From positions 1-24,516 of the forward strand of contig CALYVE010000004.1 in assembly GCA_945492935.1 (NCBI GenBank): a stretch of 24,516 nucleotides of DNA, written 5' to 3'. This stretch comes from an uncultured Lachnospiraceae bacterium. Lineage in GTDB: Bacteria > Bacillota > Clostridia > Lachnospirales > Lachnospiraceae. Below are positions 6,208-14,719 of this stretch, piece after piece. Made by a program: the position numbers and the translations under genes. How positions within the stretch are numbered: position 1 is the stretch's first letter; the number at the start of each line of letters is the position of its first letter. The notes beneath the pieces are model-generated. The model saw only the letters and a program-made list of their open reading frames with translations. It did no database searches and was not told where the DNA came from.

Positions 6208-6849
6208 ATGACAGAAGTTGAAAAGCAACGGAATCGTGTTTTAGCACCACAGGTGATTAACGCATTAAAAAATCGCAATATGGAAGCATTTTATGCGGAG
6301 ACGAAGGAAGATGCAAGGAAGCTTGCACTCGACATTATTCCAACAGGGTCCACTGTTGGCTGGGGCGGGGTTATGAGCGCACATGAGATTGGTCTGACAA
6401 AGACGTTGATGGAGGGGGACTATAACGTATTAGAACGTGATACGATTACAGACCCTGAGGAGAAGACGCGCATCGAAAAAGCAATTATTACGGATTGTGA
6501 TTATTTTATTTGTAGCGCGAACGGAATGAGCGAAAACGGTGTTATCGTCAATGTGGATGGTAACTCAAACCGGGTTTCCGCACTTGCCTATGGTCCAAAG
6601 CATGTTCTTATGATTGTCGGCATGAATAAGCTCGTGCATTCGGAGGAGGATGCGTATCGTCGCGCAAAATATATCGCCTCTCCAATTAACGCACAACGTT
6701 TTGGTCTTGACACTCCTTGTGCAAAGTATGGAAAGTGCATGGAATGTCAGCATGAACAGTGCATCTGTTGTCAGATTCTGATTACACGATATAGTCGTCA
6801 TAAGGATCGTATCAAGGTTATTCTGGTTAATGAGGAATTGGGATTTTAA
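6208..6849 (+). CDS. LUD-domain protein with C-terminal cysteine cluster
   Basis: This 213-residue protein belongs to the LUD family (LutC/YkgG, formerly DUF162). The core includes AFYAETKEDARKLALDIIP, the glycine-rich turn GSTVGWGGVMS (about 47-57), and ANGMSENGVIVNVDGNSNRV near 104-123. Lactate-utilisation LutC proteins belong to an iron-sulfur complex, but no lutA or lutB gene is nearby, so this is a stand-alone member of unknown substrate. Six cysteines near the C-terminus (171, 177, 180, 185, 187, 188) form a dense cluster that could hold a metal or iron-sulfur centre. AGGAGG precedes ATG 6208. It is followed 57 bases later by the rhomboid gene. Confidence 0.82.
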   Translation: MTEVEKQRNRVLAPQVINALKNRNMEAFYAETKEDARKLALDIIPTGSTVGWGGVMSAHEIGLTKTLMEGDYNVLERDTITDPEEKTRIEKAIITDCDYFICSANGMSENGVIVNVDGNSNRVSALAYGPKHVLMIVGMNKLVHSEEDAYRRAKYIASPINAQRFGLDTPCAKYGKCMECQHEQCICCQILITRYSRHKDRIKVILVNEELGF

Positions 6850-6906
6850 CTATCATAATACCTTTTTTTGAGACAGATGATCGATAAAAATGTTTAGGAG
6901 AATGTT

Positions 6907-8121
6907 ATGAAACAAGAGGAATGGAGTCAGATGTATTTAGACAAAGACAAGCCTTATGATATGTGGGATGATTCAGAAAAAATAGGATCCTATTCGGGGG
7001 ATCCGGTTGATGAAGAAACAGCCGGTATGGATAACGAAATATACAAAAGATCCGGATATTACGAGACACCTGAGTATTTGGAACCGATTTACGTGAGTGG
7101 AACGAATAAACGAATGACCGAAGGGGCGCATTTCCCGATTGTAACCTTAATACTGATTGTGGCAAATGTGATAGCAGGTGTTTTGTGCTTGAGAGCCGGC
7201 ACGGATCACGTGCTTGCAGGTGGTATTAATTATGAGTATATTACGAAGAATCATGAATTCGGACGTTTTATTTCCTATATGTTCCTGCATGCGAATTTTG
7301 AGCATATAGCAAACAATATGGTGTGTCTGTGGTTGTTTGGTCATGATGTTGAAAAGAAGCTTGGCTCGCTTCGTATGACGGTCATTTATTTTGGCTCAGG
7401 TGTTGGAGCGGGTATCGCATCAACATTTCTTTCACACATGATAAATCCGTCACGTGTAAGATTTTGTGTCGGAGCATCCGGTGCGGTTTTTGGAATTATT
7501 TGTGCATATCTGTTTGTTGATAAGTTGAAAGATGGTGCGGCAAAACGTAGTGACATGCTTACATCCATTGTTTTCATGGTGATATTTGCATTGCTTTCTA
7601 TGCGCGGAAATGTAGATATTTATGGTCATATTTTTGGCGCTGTTATCGGTGGCGTTCTTGCATTTTGCCTGAATGTAAAAAAATGGGAGAATTACAGAGA
7701 GGACAGCTTCAAGAAGCTTGTCGGGATTATTCTTTGCGTATGGTTTAGCATTATGGGTATTGGAGAAGCAAATATCGGTAAGGAAGCCCGCAAATTGCCT
7801 GACGATCGAATTGATTTTATCAAAGAACAGAGCATTTTTGTTGAAAATGATGATATAACCTTTGGTGAGGGGCTTGGTTACTATTGTACAAAGCCTGAGT
7901 GGGAGGCTTTTACGTCCACGGAGAATGAAGATATTGTTCAGTTTGAAGGAATGACGTATTATAAAGGAAAAGAGCAAAAGCTTATGATGCAGTTTATTCT
8001 GGATATGGATGAAAAAGAATTTAAGATTTGTTATTTTGCATTTGACGGAGAGGCACAAAACGGTGCAACTGTGAATGATTATTTTACAGTTTTATGTAAC
8101 AGGTATCGTTCGGGACACTAA
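6907..8121 (+). CDS. Rhomboid family intramembrane serine protease with extra N- and C-terminal domains
   Basis: The 404-residue protein contains a six-helix rhomboid core (about 75-258) with the expected catalytic signature. These are FLHANFEHIANNM in helix 2 (H128, H133, N136-N137), GASGAVFG with nucleophile S191, and YGHIFGA with H241. It would cleave transmembrane segments of other proteins within the cytoplasmic membrane. The first 70 residues are hydrophilic and acidic. After the core there is a further hydrophobic segment (about 270-286) and about 115 residues that I cannot assign (from IGEANIGKE to the end). The last helix probably places this tail outside the cell. GGAG lies upstream of ATG 6907. 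The gene appears separate from the thiamine genes, which have their own promoter. Confidence 0.9.
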   Translation: MKQEEWSQMYLDKDKPYDMWDDSEKIGSYSGDPVDEETAGMDNEIYKRSGYYETPEYLEPIYVSGTNKRMTEGAHFPIVTLILIVANVIAGVLCLRAGTDHVLAGGINYEYITKNHEFGRFISYMFLHANFEHIANNMVCLWLFGHDVEKKLGSLRMTVIYFGSGVGAGIASTFLSHMINPSRVRFCVGASGAVFGIICAYLFVDKLKDGAAKRSDMLTSIVFMVIFALLSMRGNVDIYGHIFGAVIGGVLAFCLNVKKWENYREDSFKKLVGIILCVWFSIMGIGEANIGKEARKLPDDRIDFIKEQSIFVENDDITFGEGLGYYCTKPEWEAFTSTENEDIVQFEGMTYYKGKEQKLMMQFILDMDEKEFKICYFAFDGEAQNGATVNDYFTVLCNRYRSGH

Positions 8122-8131
8122 CAAGGAATGA

Positions 8132-8161
8132 TTGCGGGATAAGCAATGGATGTGTTAAAAT
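8132..8161 (+). promoter_or_regulatory. Promoter of the thiamine thiazole operon
   Basis: TTGCGG (8132-8137) and TAAAAT (8156-8161) are separated by 18 bases, and the -10 is extended by TG two bases upstream (8153-8154). Transcription would begin near 8168, leaving a leader of only about 30 bases before thiS. That is too short for a TPP riboswitch, and none of its conserved pieces (CUGAGA, the ACCUGAU region) is seen between 8122 and 8196. Confidence 0.5.
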
Positions 8162-8196
8162 AAAGGTTAATGATAGGCTGATGGATGGTGATTGTT

Positions 8197-8391
8197 ATGA
8201 TAAAAATTAACGGTGCAGATGTGGAAATTGAGGATATTTCTGTGATGGATTACCTTACCCGTGAGGGATATCGTATGGATCGTATCGTTGTGGAATGCAA
8301 CGAAGAAATTGTTCCGAAGTCGCAGTATGAATCATTTATTCTGCATGCGGGAGATGTTGTTGAGGTTGTTAGTTTTGTAGGGGGTGGCTGA
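8197..8391 (+). CDS. thiS: Sulfur carrier protein ThiS
   Basis: This 64-residue ubiquitin-like protein starts MIKINGADVEIEDISVMDYL and ends VVEVVSFVGGG. Its terminal di-glycine is adenylated by ThiF and converted to a thiocarboxylate that donates sulfur to ThiG. The sequence ends in three glycines, but the functional last pair is intact. The start at 8197 is preferred over one at 8185 because family members begin just before the first beta strand; the ribosome binding site is weak (GGATGG). It is the first gene of the thiS-thiF-thiG-thiH-tenI set, and its stop lies two bases before the thiF start. Confidence 0.92.
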   Translation: MIKINGADVEIEDISVMDYLTREGYRMDRIVVECNEEIVPKSQYESFILHAGDVVEVVSFVGGG

Positions 8392-8392
8392 T

Positions 8393-9055
8393 ATGCATAA
8401 GGATAAAAAGATTCCTTCACAGGAAGAAATTACATCCGCTCTTGAGTTGCGACACACAAAAGAAATTCAGGATAAGCTTTCTGCAGCTAAGGTTGCAATT
8501 TGCGGTCTTGGCGGACTTGGTTCTTCCATTGCGATTGCACTTGCCAGAACCGGTGTCGGTAAGCTTCATTTAATTGATTTTGATAATGTGGATCTTAGTA
8601 ATATCAATAGGCAGCAGTATGCTTTAAAACAGCTTGGAATGCCGAAACCACAGGCCCTTGCGGATGAGATTCGTCGATTTTCACCTTATATTGAGATTGA
8701 GACGTCTCATGTTCGCATCACGGAGGACAATTGTGCGGCATTGATTGGTGATGCGGATTTTGTTTGCGAAGCATTTGATGTTGCGGAACAAAAGGCAATG
8801 CTTACAAACTATGTGCTGGAGCATATGCCGGAGAAATATTTAGTTGGTGCTTCCGGTATGGCAGGTTTTCATAGCGGCAATTCCATTACAACCCGTAAGG
8901 TGACAAGTCATTATTATTTATGTGGTGATGGCGAATCTGAAATAGCAAAAGAATATGGCCTTATGGCGCCACGTGTTATGATTTGTGCAGCTCATCAGGC
9001 AAATACAATCGTTGAGCTTATCGTGAAACATATTACGGGAGAGACGGAAGAATAG
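8393..9055 (+). CDS. thiF: ThiS adenylyltransferase ThiF (short form)
   Basis: This 220-residue E1-like enzyme activates the ThiS C-terminus with ATP. The Rossmann glycine motif GLGGLGSS is at 38-45, the acidic LIDFDNVD at about 60-67 and the NINRQQY signature at 71-77. It is shorter than E. coli ThiF and has no CxxC pairs, so the structural zinc site and probably the catalytic-cysteine chemistry of the longer type are missing; this short form is common in Firmicutes. ATG 8393 is preferred over GTG 8384 because GGGGGTGG at the end of thiS provides a ribosome binding site for it. It is tightly coupled to thiS. Confidence 0.88.
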   Translation: MHKDKKIPSQEEITSALELRHTKEIQDKLSAAKVAICGLGGLGSSIAIALARTGVGKLHLIDFDNVDLSNINRQQYALKQLGMPKPQALADEIRRFSPYIEIETSHVRITEDNCAALIGDADFVCEAFDVAEQKAMLTNYVLEHMPEKYLVGASGMAGFHSGNSITTRKVTSHYYLCGDGESEIAKEYGLMAPRVMICAAHQANTIVELIVKHITGETEE

Positions 9056-9077
9056 ATTATAGATAGGAGTGACACTC

Positions 9078-9848
9078 GTGAATCAGGACACATTTGTATT
9101 AGGCGGAAAAGAATTTCATTCGAGATTTATTTTAGGTTCAGGAAAGTATTCGCTTGAATTAATTCGCGCAGCAGTGGAACAGGCAGGCGCAGAGATTATT
9201 ACGCTCGCCGTTCGTCGCACGAACACAAAGACAACCGAAAATATTTTAGACTATATACCGGAGAAAGTGACCTTACTCCCGAACACATCCGGTGCGAGAG
9301 ATGCGAAGGAAGCAGTCCGTATCGCGCGTATGGCACGCGAGCTTGGATGTGGAAATTTTGTTAAGATAGAGATTATGAAGGATAGCAAATATTTGTTGCC
9401 GGATAATGTTGAGACTGTAAAGGCAACGGAGATTCTTGCGGCTGAGGGATTTGTTGTAATGCCGTACATGTATCCGGATCTTTATACAGCGCGTGACCTT
9501 GTAAATGCAGGTGCAGCTTGTGTTATGCCGCTTGCTTCTCCGATTGGTTCAAACAAAGGACTTGCGACGAAGGAATTTATTCAGATATTAATTGACGAGC
9601 TTGATGTTCCGATTATTGTTGATGCCGGCATCGGAAAACCGTCTCAGGCATGTGAGGCTATGGAGATGGGAGCAGCTGCCATTATGGCAAATACAGCAAT
9701 TGCAACGGCAAGAGATATCCCTGCAATGGCAGGTGCATTTAAGTCGGCAATTGAGGCTGGTCGTGTGGCATATCTTGCAGGACTCGGCAGAGTATTAGAA
9801 CGTGGAGCAGAGGCATCGGATCCGCTTACGGGATTTTTAAGAGATTAA
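9078..9848 (+). CDS. thiG: Thiazole synthase ThiG
   Basis: This 256-residue TIM-barrel enzyme joins deoxyxylulose-phosphate, dehydroglycine and ThiS-thiocarboxylate sulfur into the thiazole ring. Family marks are FILGSGKYS at 17-25, the imine-forming lysine K96 in NFVKIEIM, VMPLASPIGSNKGL, and DAGIGKPSQACEAMEMGA. The GTG at 9078 is chosen because ATAGGAG ends eight bases upstream; the in-frame GTG at 9069 overlaps that ribosome binding site. The gap to thiF is 22 bases and to thiH 19 bases, which fits a single operon. Confidence 0.95.
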   Translation: MNQDTFVLGGKEFHSRFILGSGKYSLELIRAAVEQAGAEIITLAVRRTNTKTTENILDYIPEKVTLLPNTSGARDAKEAVRIARMARELGCGNFVKIEIMKDSKYLLPDNVETVKATEILAAEGFVVMPYMYPDLYTARDLVNAGAACVMPLASPIGSNKGLATKEFIQILIDELDVPIIVDAGIGKPSQACEAMEMGAAAIMANTAIATARDIPAMAGAFKSAIEAGRVAYLAGLGRVLERGAEASDPLTGFLRD

Positions 9849-9867
9849 TGGATTAGAGGTGAGCGTA

Positions 9868-11121
9868 GTGGGAGAAAATCAATTTTTTATTGATTCAAAG
9901 AATTTATCAAAGGAGAGTCTGGAGCGTAAGCATCGTCTTGAAAATGACCCTTCTTCCCGCGCAAATCATATGGACTATCTGGAAGGAATGGAAGTCATTT
10001 CCTCAGATATTTTTGACAAAGTTCTCGGTGAGATGAATGCTTATGATTATGAGCAATATACAGCGGCAGATGTGCGTTATGCACTTTCAAAGGATACGTG
10101 TGATGTTGAAGATTTTAAGGCACTTCTCTCCCCGGCGGCAGCACCGTTTTTAGAGCAAATGGCACAAAAAGCCAAGATAGAGACAAGTAAGCATTTTGGC
10201 AATACGGTCTATATTTTTACTCCGCTGTACATTGCGAATTATTGTGAAAATTATTGTGTGTATTGCGGATTTAACTGCTACAATGACATTCGTCGAAAAA
10301 AGCTCAATTTTGAAGAAATCGAGCATGAGATGAAGGTGATTGCAGATTCCGGTATCGAAGAGATTTTGATGCTGACCGGCGAGAGCCGTGGGATGAGTAG
10401 CGTGGAATATATCGGAGATGCCTGTAAGATTGCTAAGAAGTATTTCAAAAATATCGGACTTGAGATTTATCCGGTAAATACAGATGAATATAAGTATCTG
10501 CATGAGTGCGGGGCAGATTATATTACTGTCTTTCAAGAGACTTATGACAGTGAGAAGTATGAGACACTTCATCTGCTTGGACATAAGCGTGTATTTCCGT
10601 ATCGATTTGCGGCACAGGAACGTGCAATTCTTGGCGGAATGCGAGGCGTAGGATTTTCAGCACTTTTAGGCCTTGCAGACTTCCGAAAGGATGCACTGGC
10701 AAGTGCACTCCATGTATATTATTTACAGCGTAAGTATCCGCATGCGGAGTATTCCCTTTCCTGTCCGAGACTTCGACCGATTATTAATAACGATAAGATT
10801 AATCCGCTTGATGTCCACGAGAAGGAGCTATGTCAGGTGCTTTGTGCATATCGTATTTTTCTTCCGTTCGTCGGTATTACGGTTTCTTCACGCGAGCAGA
10901 AGCATTTTCGTGATGGTATCATTAAGATTGCCGCAACAAAGGTGTCTGCCGGTGTATCGACAGGTATTGGAGACCATGAGAGTAAATATTCCGGACAGAC
11001 GGAGGCTGATGCAGGTGACGAGCAGTTCGAAATATCAGATGACAGAAGCTTTGATGAGATGTATAAGGATGTGGCAGCAGAGGGGCTGCAACCGGTATTA
11101 AATGATTATGTCTATGTATAA
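9868..11121 (+). CDS. thiH: 2-iminoacetate synthase ThiH (radical SAM tyrosine lyase)
   Basis: This 417-residue radical-SAM enzyme splits tyrosine to p-cresol and dehydroglycine, the oxygen-sensitive route to the ThiG substrate used by anaerobes. The [4Fe-4S] motif C126-x3-C130-x2-C133 lies in YCENYCVYCGFNC. Other family segments are EEILMLTGESRG, EIYPVNTDEY and VSAGVSTGIGDH. The GTG at 9868 is favoured because GAGGTGA (9856-9862) sits five bases upstream; the in-frame GTG at 9859 lies inside that site. Its use fits with the strictly anaerobic character of the other genes. The next gene overlaps its end by 20 bases. Confidence 0.95.
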   Translation: MGENQFFIDSKNLSKESLERKHRLENDPSSRANHMDYLEGMEVISSDIFDKVLGEMNAYDYEQYTAADVRYALSKDTCDVEDFKALLSPAAAPFLEQMAQKAKIETSKHFGNTVYIFTPLYIANYCENYCVYCGFNCYNDIRRKKLNFEEIEHEMKVIADSGIEEILMLTGESRGMSSVEYIGDACKIAKKYFKNIGLEIYPVNTDEYKYLHECGADYITVFQETYDSEKYETLHLLGHKRVFPYRFAAQERAILGGMRGVGFSALLGLADFRKDALASALHVYYLQRKYPHAEYSLSCPRLRPIINNDKINPLDVHEKELCQVLCAYRIFLPFVGITVSSREQKHFRDGIIKIAATKVSAGVSTGIGDHESKYSGQTEADAGDEQFEISDDRSFDEMYKDVAAEGLQPVLNDYVYV

Positions 11122-11713
11122 GAAAATATGTATTACAAACAGGCTGCTTGTCTGTGAAAAGTATAATATTAAAGATTGCAATTCAGAGGAAGCTTTTCAT
11201 AAGCTTCTTCTTCAAATTATAAAGGTTTGCGAGAGCGGTGCGGATAGTATTATCCTCCGTGAAAAGGACTTGGATGAAGTGCAATACGAGGCACTTGCCA
11301 GGAAGGCAATTGATATATGTAAGCGATACAATGTGTTGCTTGTCTTGCACACATTTATAGAAGCTGCTAAACGCTTGAACCATTTTCATATTCATCTGCC
11401 GTATGCGAGCTTTTGTCAGATGGCTTCCGATGAGACGCATCATTTCGAAACGGTTGGTGTCTCAACACATACGGTAAAAGAGGCAGAATTTGCCGGATGT
11501 CAGGGGGCAAGCTATGTAACGATTAGTCCGGTTTACGAGACGCAATGTAAACCAGGAGTAAAAGCAAAAGGACTTGACTTTTTGGAAAAAGCATCCAATA
11601 ATACAACAATTCCGGTGTATGCACTTGGTGGCATAAATGAGGCGCGCATAAAGGAGTGTATTTCACATGGAGCCTCCGGAGTATGTATGATGTCAGAATA
11701 TATGCAATTCTAA
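11102..11713 (+). CDS. tenI: TenI/ThiE family protein, probably thiazole tautomerase TenI
   Basis: This 203-residue (beta/alpha)8 protein shares REKDLDE, GVSTHT, ISPVYETQCKPG and ALGGI with the ThiE/TenI family. The ThiE metal and phosphate residues (the NDR segment and the Asp of GVHLGQxD) are absent. In their place it has HIHLPYASF, close to the equivalent TenI segment, and a histidine (H123) in STHT at the position of the TenI catalytic histidine. I therefore favour thiazole tautomerase over thiamine-phosphate synthase. This also fits its place after thiG and thiH, whose product needs aromatisation. The start is uncertain (ATG at 11102, 11108 or 11114), with no clear ribosome binding site and translation probably coupled to thiH. 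Confidence 0.75.
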   Translation: MIMSMYKKICITNRLLVCEKYNIKDCNSEEAFHKLLLQIIKVCESGADSIILREKDLDEVQYEALARKAIDICKRYNVLLVLHTFIEAAKRLNHFHIHLPYASFCQMASDETHHFETVGVSTHTVKEAEFAGCQGASYVTISPVYETQCKPGVKAKGLDFLEKASNNTTIPVYALGGINEARIKECISHGASGVCMMSEYMQF

Positions 11714-11752
11714 TTTTGTATATCTGTCAGATAGTATTAGAGGTGATGGATT

Positions 11753-13147
11753 ATGAGACAGACAAATCAATACAAAATCGATATGTGTAATGGCCCAATC
11801 TTACCAAAGCTTCTTGCATTTGCCGTACCGCTTATGTGCTCGAGCATTTTGCAGCTTTTGTTTAATGCGGCGGATATTGTGGTAGTTGGTAAGTTCGCAG
11901 GTGATGATGCGCTTGCAGCGGTTGGTTCGAACACTTCTTTAATAAATTTACTTACAAATTTCTTCCTTGGTCTTTCGATTGGTGCCAATGTTCTGGTCGC
12001 AAGATTCTATGGTGCAAAGGAGGAAAAGGAAACTTCAGAGACAATCCATACAGCGATGCTTCTGGCGGTAATCAGCGGCATTCTTTTGACACTGATCGGA
12101 TGCATCGGAGCTGGACAAATCTTAAAGTGGATGAATACGCCAAAGGAAGTTCTTCCACTGGCTGCAACATATCTTCGAATCTATTTTCTGGGTATGACCG
12201 CAATGATGCTTTATAACTTTGGCAGTGCAATTTTGCGGGCGGTAGGAGATACAAAACGACCGCTATATTATTTGGCGTTTGCAGGTGTCATCAATGTGCT
12301 TCTCAATTTGCTTTTTGTTGTTGTATTTGACATGAGTGTTGCGGGTGTTGCTCTTGCAACTGTAATCTCGCAGTGTATATCAGCATATTTAATTATTCGT
12401 TGTATGATGCGTGAAAAAGATATAATAAGGCTGGAATGCAAAAAGCTTCGGATACATAAAAACCGGTTTTTAAATATTTTGCGAATTGGTCTTCCGGCAA
12501 GCTTTCAGGGAATGCTTTTTTCGTTTTCCAATGTTATTATTCAGTCGTCTGTCAATTCATTTGGAAATATCGTAGTTGCCGGTAATTCGGCAGCACAGAA
12601 TATCGAAGGCTTTGTGTATGTTTCGATGAATGCATTTCATCAGGCAACGATTTCCTTTACAAGTCAGAATATCGGTGCAGGAAGATATGACCGTATTAAT
12701 AAAATTTTGATTCAGGCGGAACTTGCTGTTATTACGGTTGGCCTGGTACTTGGTAATTTGTGTTATGTTTTTGGCAGACCGATGCTGTCAATCTTTACAT
12801 CCAAGGCGGTTACACAGGATGCCGGTATGACGCGTATTGCGGTCATTTGCACAACCTATTGTCTTTGTGGAATGATGGATGTCATGGTTGGTTCCCTTCG
12901 AGGACTTGGCTATTCTGTTATTCCAACGATTGTGTCACTGATTGGCGCTTGTGGGTTGAGACTTCTTTGGATTTTTACATTCTTCCGTATGGAGAAGTTC
13001 CATACGCTTACTTCGCTATATCTGACATATCCGGCGAGCTGGATTGTGACGACAATAGCACACATCATTTGCTATATCATTGTGCGTAAAAAATTAGAAC
13101 ATAATTTGGAACAGAAATCGGCGAACGTGATTGACGTTAACCCTTAA
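11753..13147 (+). CDS. MATE family efflux transporter
   Basis: This 464-residue integral membrane protein has about twelve hydrophobic segments in two similar halves. Family marks are AADIVVVGKFAGDDALAAVG near the N-terminus, GLSIGANVLVARFYGAK, ILRAVGDTKRPL and GLPASFQG at the start of the second half. MATE proteins export cationic drugs and metabolites using sodium or proton gradients. AGAGGTGA precedes ATG 11753. The 39-base gap after the TenI-like gene has no terminator, so it may be co-transcribed with the thiamine genes, which could mean only read-through. The -35 box of the next promoter lies within its last codons. Confidence 0.92.
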   Translation: MRQTNQYKIDMCNGPILPKLLAFAVPLMCSSILQLLFNAADIVVVGKFAGDDALAAVGSNTSLINLLTNFFLGLSIGANVLVARFYGAKEEKETSETIHTAMLLAVISGILLTLIGCIGAGQILKWMNTPKEVLPLAATYLRIYFLGMTAMMLYNFGSAILRAVGDTKRPLYYLAFAGVINVLLNLLFVVVFDMSVAGVALATVISQCISAYLIIRCMMREKDIIRLECKKLRIHKNRFLNILRIGLPASFQGMLFSFSNVIIQSSVNSFGNIVVAGNSAAQNIEGFVYVSMNAFHQATISFTSQNIGAGRYDRINKILIQAELAVITVGLVLGNLCYVFGRPMLSIFTSKAVTQDAGMTRIAVICTTYCLCGMMDVMVGSLRGLGYSVIPTIVSLIGACGLRLLWIFTFFRMEKFHTLTSLYLTYPASWIVTTIAHIICYIIVRKKLEHNLEQKSANVIDVNP

Positions 13148-13160
13148 AAAGGTATATAAT
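13131..13160 (+). promoter_or_regulatory. Promoter of the DUF1846 gene
   Basis: TTGACG (13131-13136) and TATAAT (13155-13160) are separated by 18 bases. The -35 box lies within the 3' end of the MATE coding sequence. Transcription would begin near 13167, about 40 bases before ATG 13207, which has TTGGAGG upstream. Confidence 0.65.
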
Positions 13161-13206
13161 AATAGACAGTTTTTTTATACGACAGCGTGTTATTTGGAGG
13201 TAATTC

Positions 13207-14697
13207 ATGCTTAGAAGAGGATTTGATAACGATAAATATTTGGAGATGCAGTCGGCCCATATTAAGGAACGAATTGCACAGTTCGGAGGCAAGCTATACT
13301 TAGAGTTCGGAGGCAAATTATTTGACGATTTTCATGCATCGAGAGTTTTGCCGGGCTTTCAGCCTGACAGCAAAATTCGTATGCTTACACAGTTAAAGGA
13401 TGAGGCTGAGATTGTCATTGTAATCAATACAAATGACATTATCAAGAACAAGGTTCGTGGTGATCTCAGTATTACTTATGATCTTGATGTTTTGCGTCTG
13501 ATTGATGCATTTCGAAGCTATGGTCTTTATGTAGGCAGTGTCGTTCTTACACAGTTTGTTGACCAGGAAAGTGTTTTACAGTACGAGAAAAAGCTGGAGA
13601 GTCTTGGGCTTCGTGTTTTCCGTCATTATAAGATTGAAGGTTATCCATCGAATATTGCTAAGATTGTTAGTGAAGATGGTTATGGCAAAAATGACTTTAT
13701 TGAGACAACACGTTCTCTTATTGTTGTAACCGCTCCGGGGCCCGGTTCCGGAAAGATGGCAACATGTCTTTCTCAGCTTTACCATGAGCATAAACGAGGT
13801 GTGAATGCAGGATATGCCAAATTTGAGACATTCCCAATTTGGAATCTTCCGTTGAAGCATCCGGTGAATTTGGCATATGAGGCTGCTACAGCAGATTTAA
13901 ATGATGTAAATATGATTGACCCATTTCATTTAGAGGCATATGGAGAGACAACCGTTAACTACAACCGTGATGTTGAGATATTCCCGGTTCTCAATGCGAT
14001 GTTCCAGAGAATTTATGGAAGCTCTCCATACAAGTCACCAACAGATATGGGTGTCAATATGGCAGGCAATTGTATTATAGATGATGAAGCGACGAGAGAA
14101 GCCTCGAAGGAAGAGATGATTCGCAGATACTGCATCGGTCTTTGTGACAAGCAAAAGGGTAGCTTTGCAGCTTCGGAAGAAGCAATTTGCAAGCTGCAGA
14201 TTTTGATGGAAGAGGCGGGAATTTCAACTGCTGACCGTCCGGTTATTAAGGCTGCTGTTGATCGTGCGGAAGAGACAGGTGGTCCTGCTGTTGCAATCGA
14301 GCTGAATGACGGTCGTATTGTTACAGGCAAGACATCTTCTTTGCTCGGTGCATCATCTGCTGCACTTTTGAATGCACTGAAAATGCTGGCAGGTTTGCCG
14401 GATGAAGCAAAGCTTCTTTCCCCAAGCATTTTAGAACCGATTCAGGACTTAAAGGTCAATCATTTAGGAAATCACAATCCAAGATTACACACGGACGAAA
14501 TGTTGCTTGCACTTTCGATATGTGCTTCAACACAACCGGACGCAGAGCTTTTGATGCAGCAGCTGTCAAATCTTGAAGGCTGTGAGGTGCATTCCAGTGT
14601 TATCTTGTCGTCTGTTGATGAGGGCGTTTTCCGTAATCTCGGAATGCATTTGACATGCGAGCCATGTTATGAAACAAAGAAGTTATATCACAAATAA
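13207..14697 (+). CDS. DUF1846 family protein
   Basis: This 496-residue cytoplasmic protein spans the whole DUF1846 family length, starting with RGFDNDKYLEMQSAHIKERI. The family is widespread in Firmicutes and structurally characterised, but its role is not established. A phosphate-binding-like loop, TAPGPGSGK at 175-183, and the preceding hydrophobic strand suggest nucleotide binding in the N-terminal part; KHPVNLAYEAATADL and TVNYNRDVEIFPVL follow it. No membrane segments are seen. It heads a group with a 76-residue protein and thrH. The stop is separated from the next start by 22 bases, so the small gene is probably translated from the same mRNA. Confidence 0.9.
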   Translation: MLRRGFDNDKYLEMQSAHIKERIAQFGGKLYLEFGGKLFDDFHASRVLPGFQPDSKIRMLTQLKDEAEIVIVINTNDIIKNKVRGDLSITYDLDVLRLIDAFRSYGLYVGSVVLTQFVDQESVLQYEKKLESLGLRVFRHYKIEGYPSNIAKIVSEDGYGKNDFIETTRSLIVVTAPGPGSGKMATCLSQLYHEHKRGVNAGYAKFETFPIWNLPLKHPVNLAYEAATADLNDVNMIDPFHLEAYGETTVNYNRDVEIFPVLNAMFQRIYGSSPYKSPTDMGVNMAGNCIIDDEATREASKEEMIRRYCIGLCDKQKGSFAASEEAICKLQILMEEAGISTADRPVIKAAVDRAEETGGPAVAIELNDGRIVTGKTSSLLGASSAALLNALKMLAGLPDEAKLLSPSILEPIQDLKVNHLGNHNPRLHTDEMLLALSICASTQPDAELLMQQLSNLEGCEVHSSVILSSVDEGVFRNLGMHLTCEPCYETKKLYHK

Positions 14698-14719
14698 TGA
14701 AATGGAGGATTTGCGTTTT

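Noticed and set aside
7450..8058. 202-codon minus-strand open frame under the rhomboid gene
   Set aside because: His/Asn/Lys-rich antisense translation with no RBS; the rhomboid catalytic motifs on the plus strand are unmistakable.
8122..8196. Possible TPP riboswitch ahead of thiS
   Set aside because: The gap is 75 bases and contains none of the conserved aptamer segments; a promoter occupies much of it.
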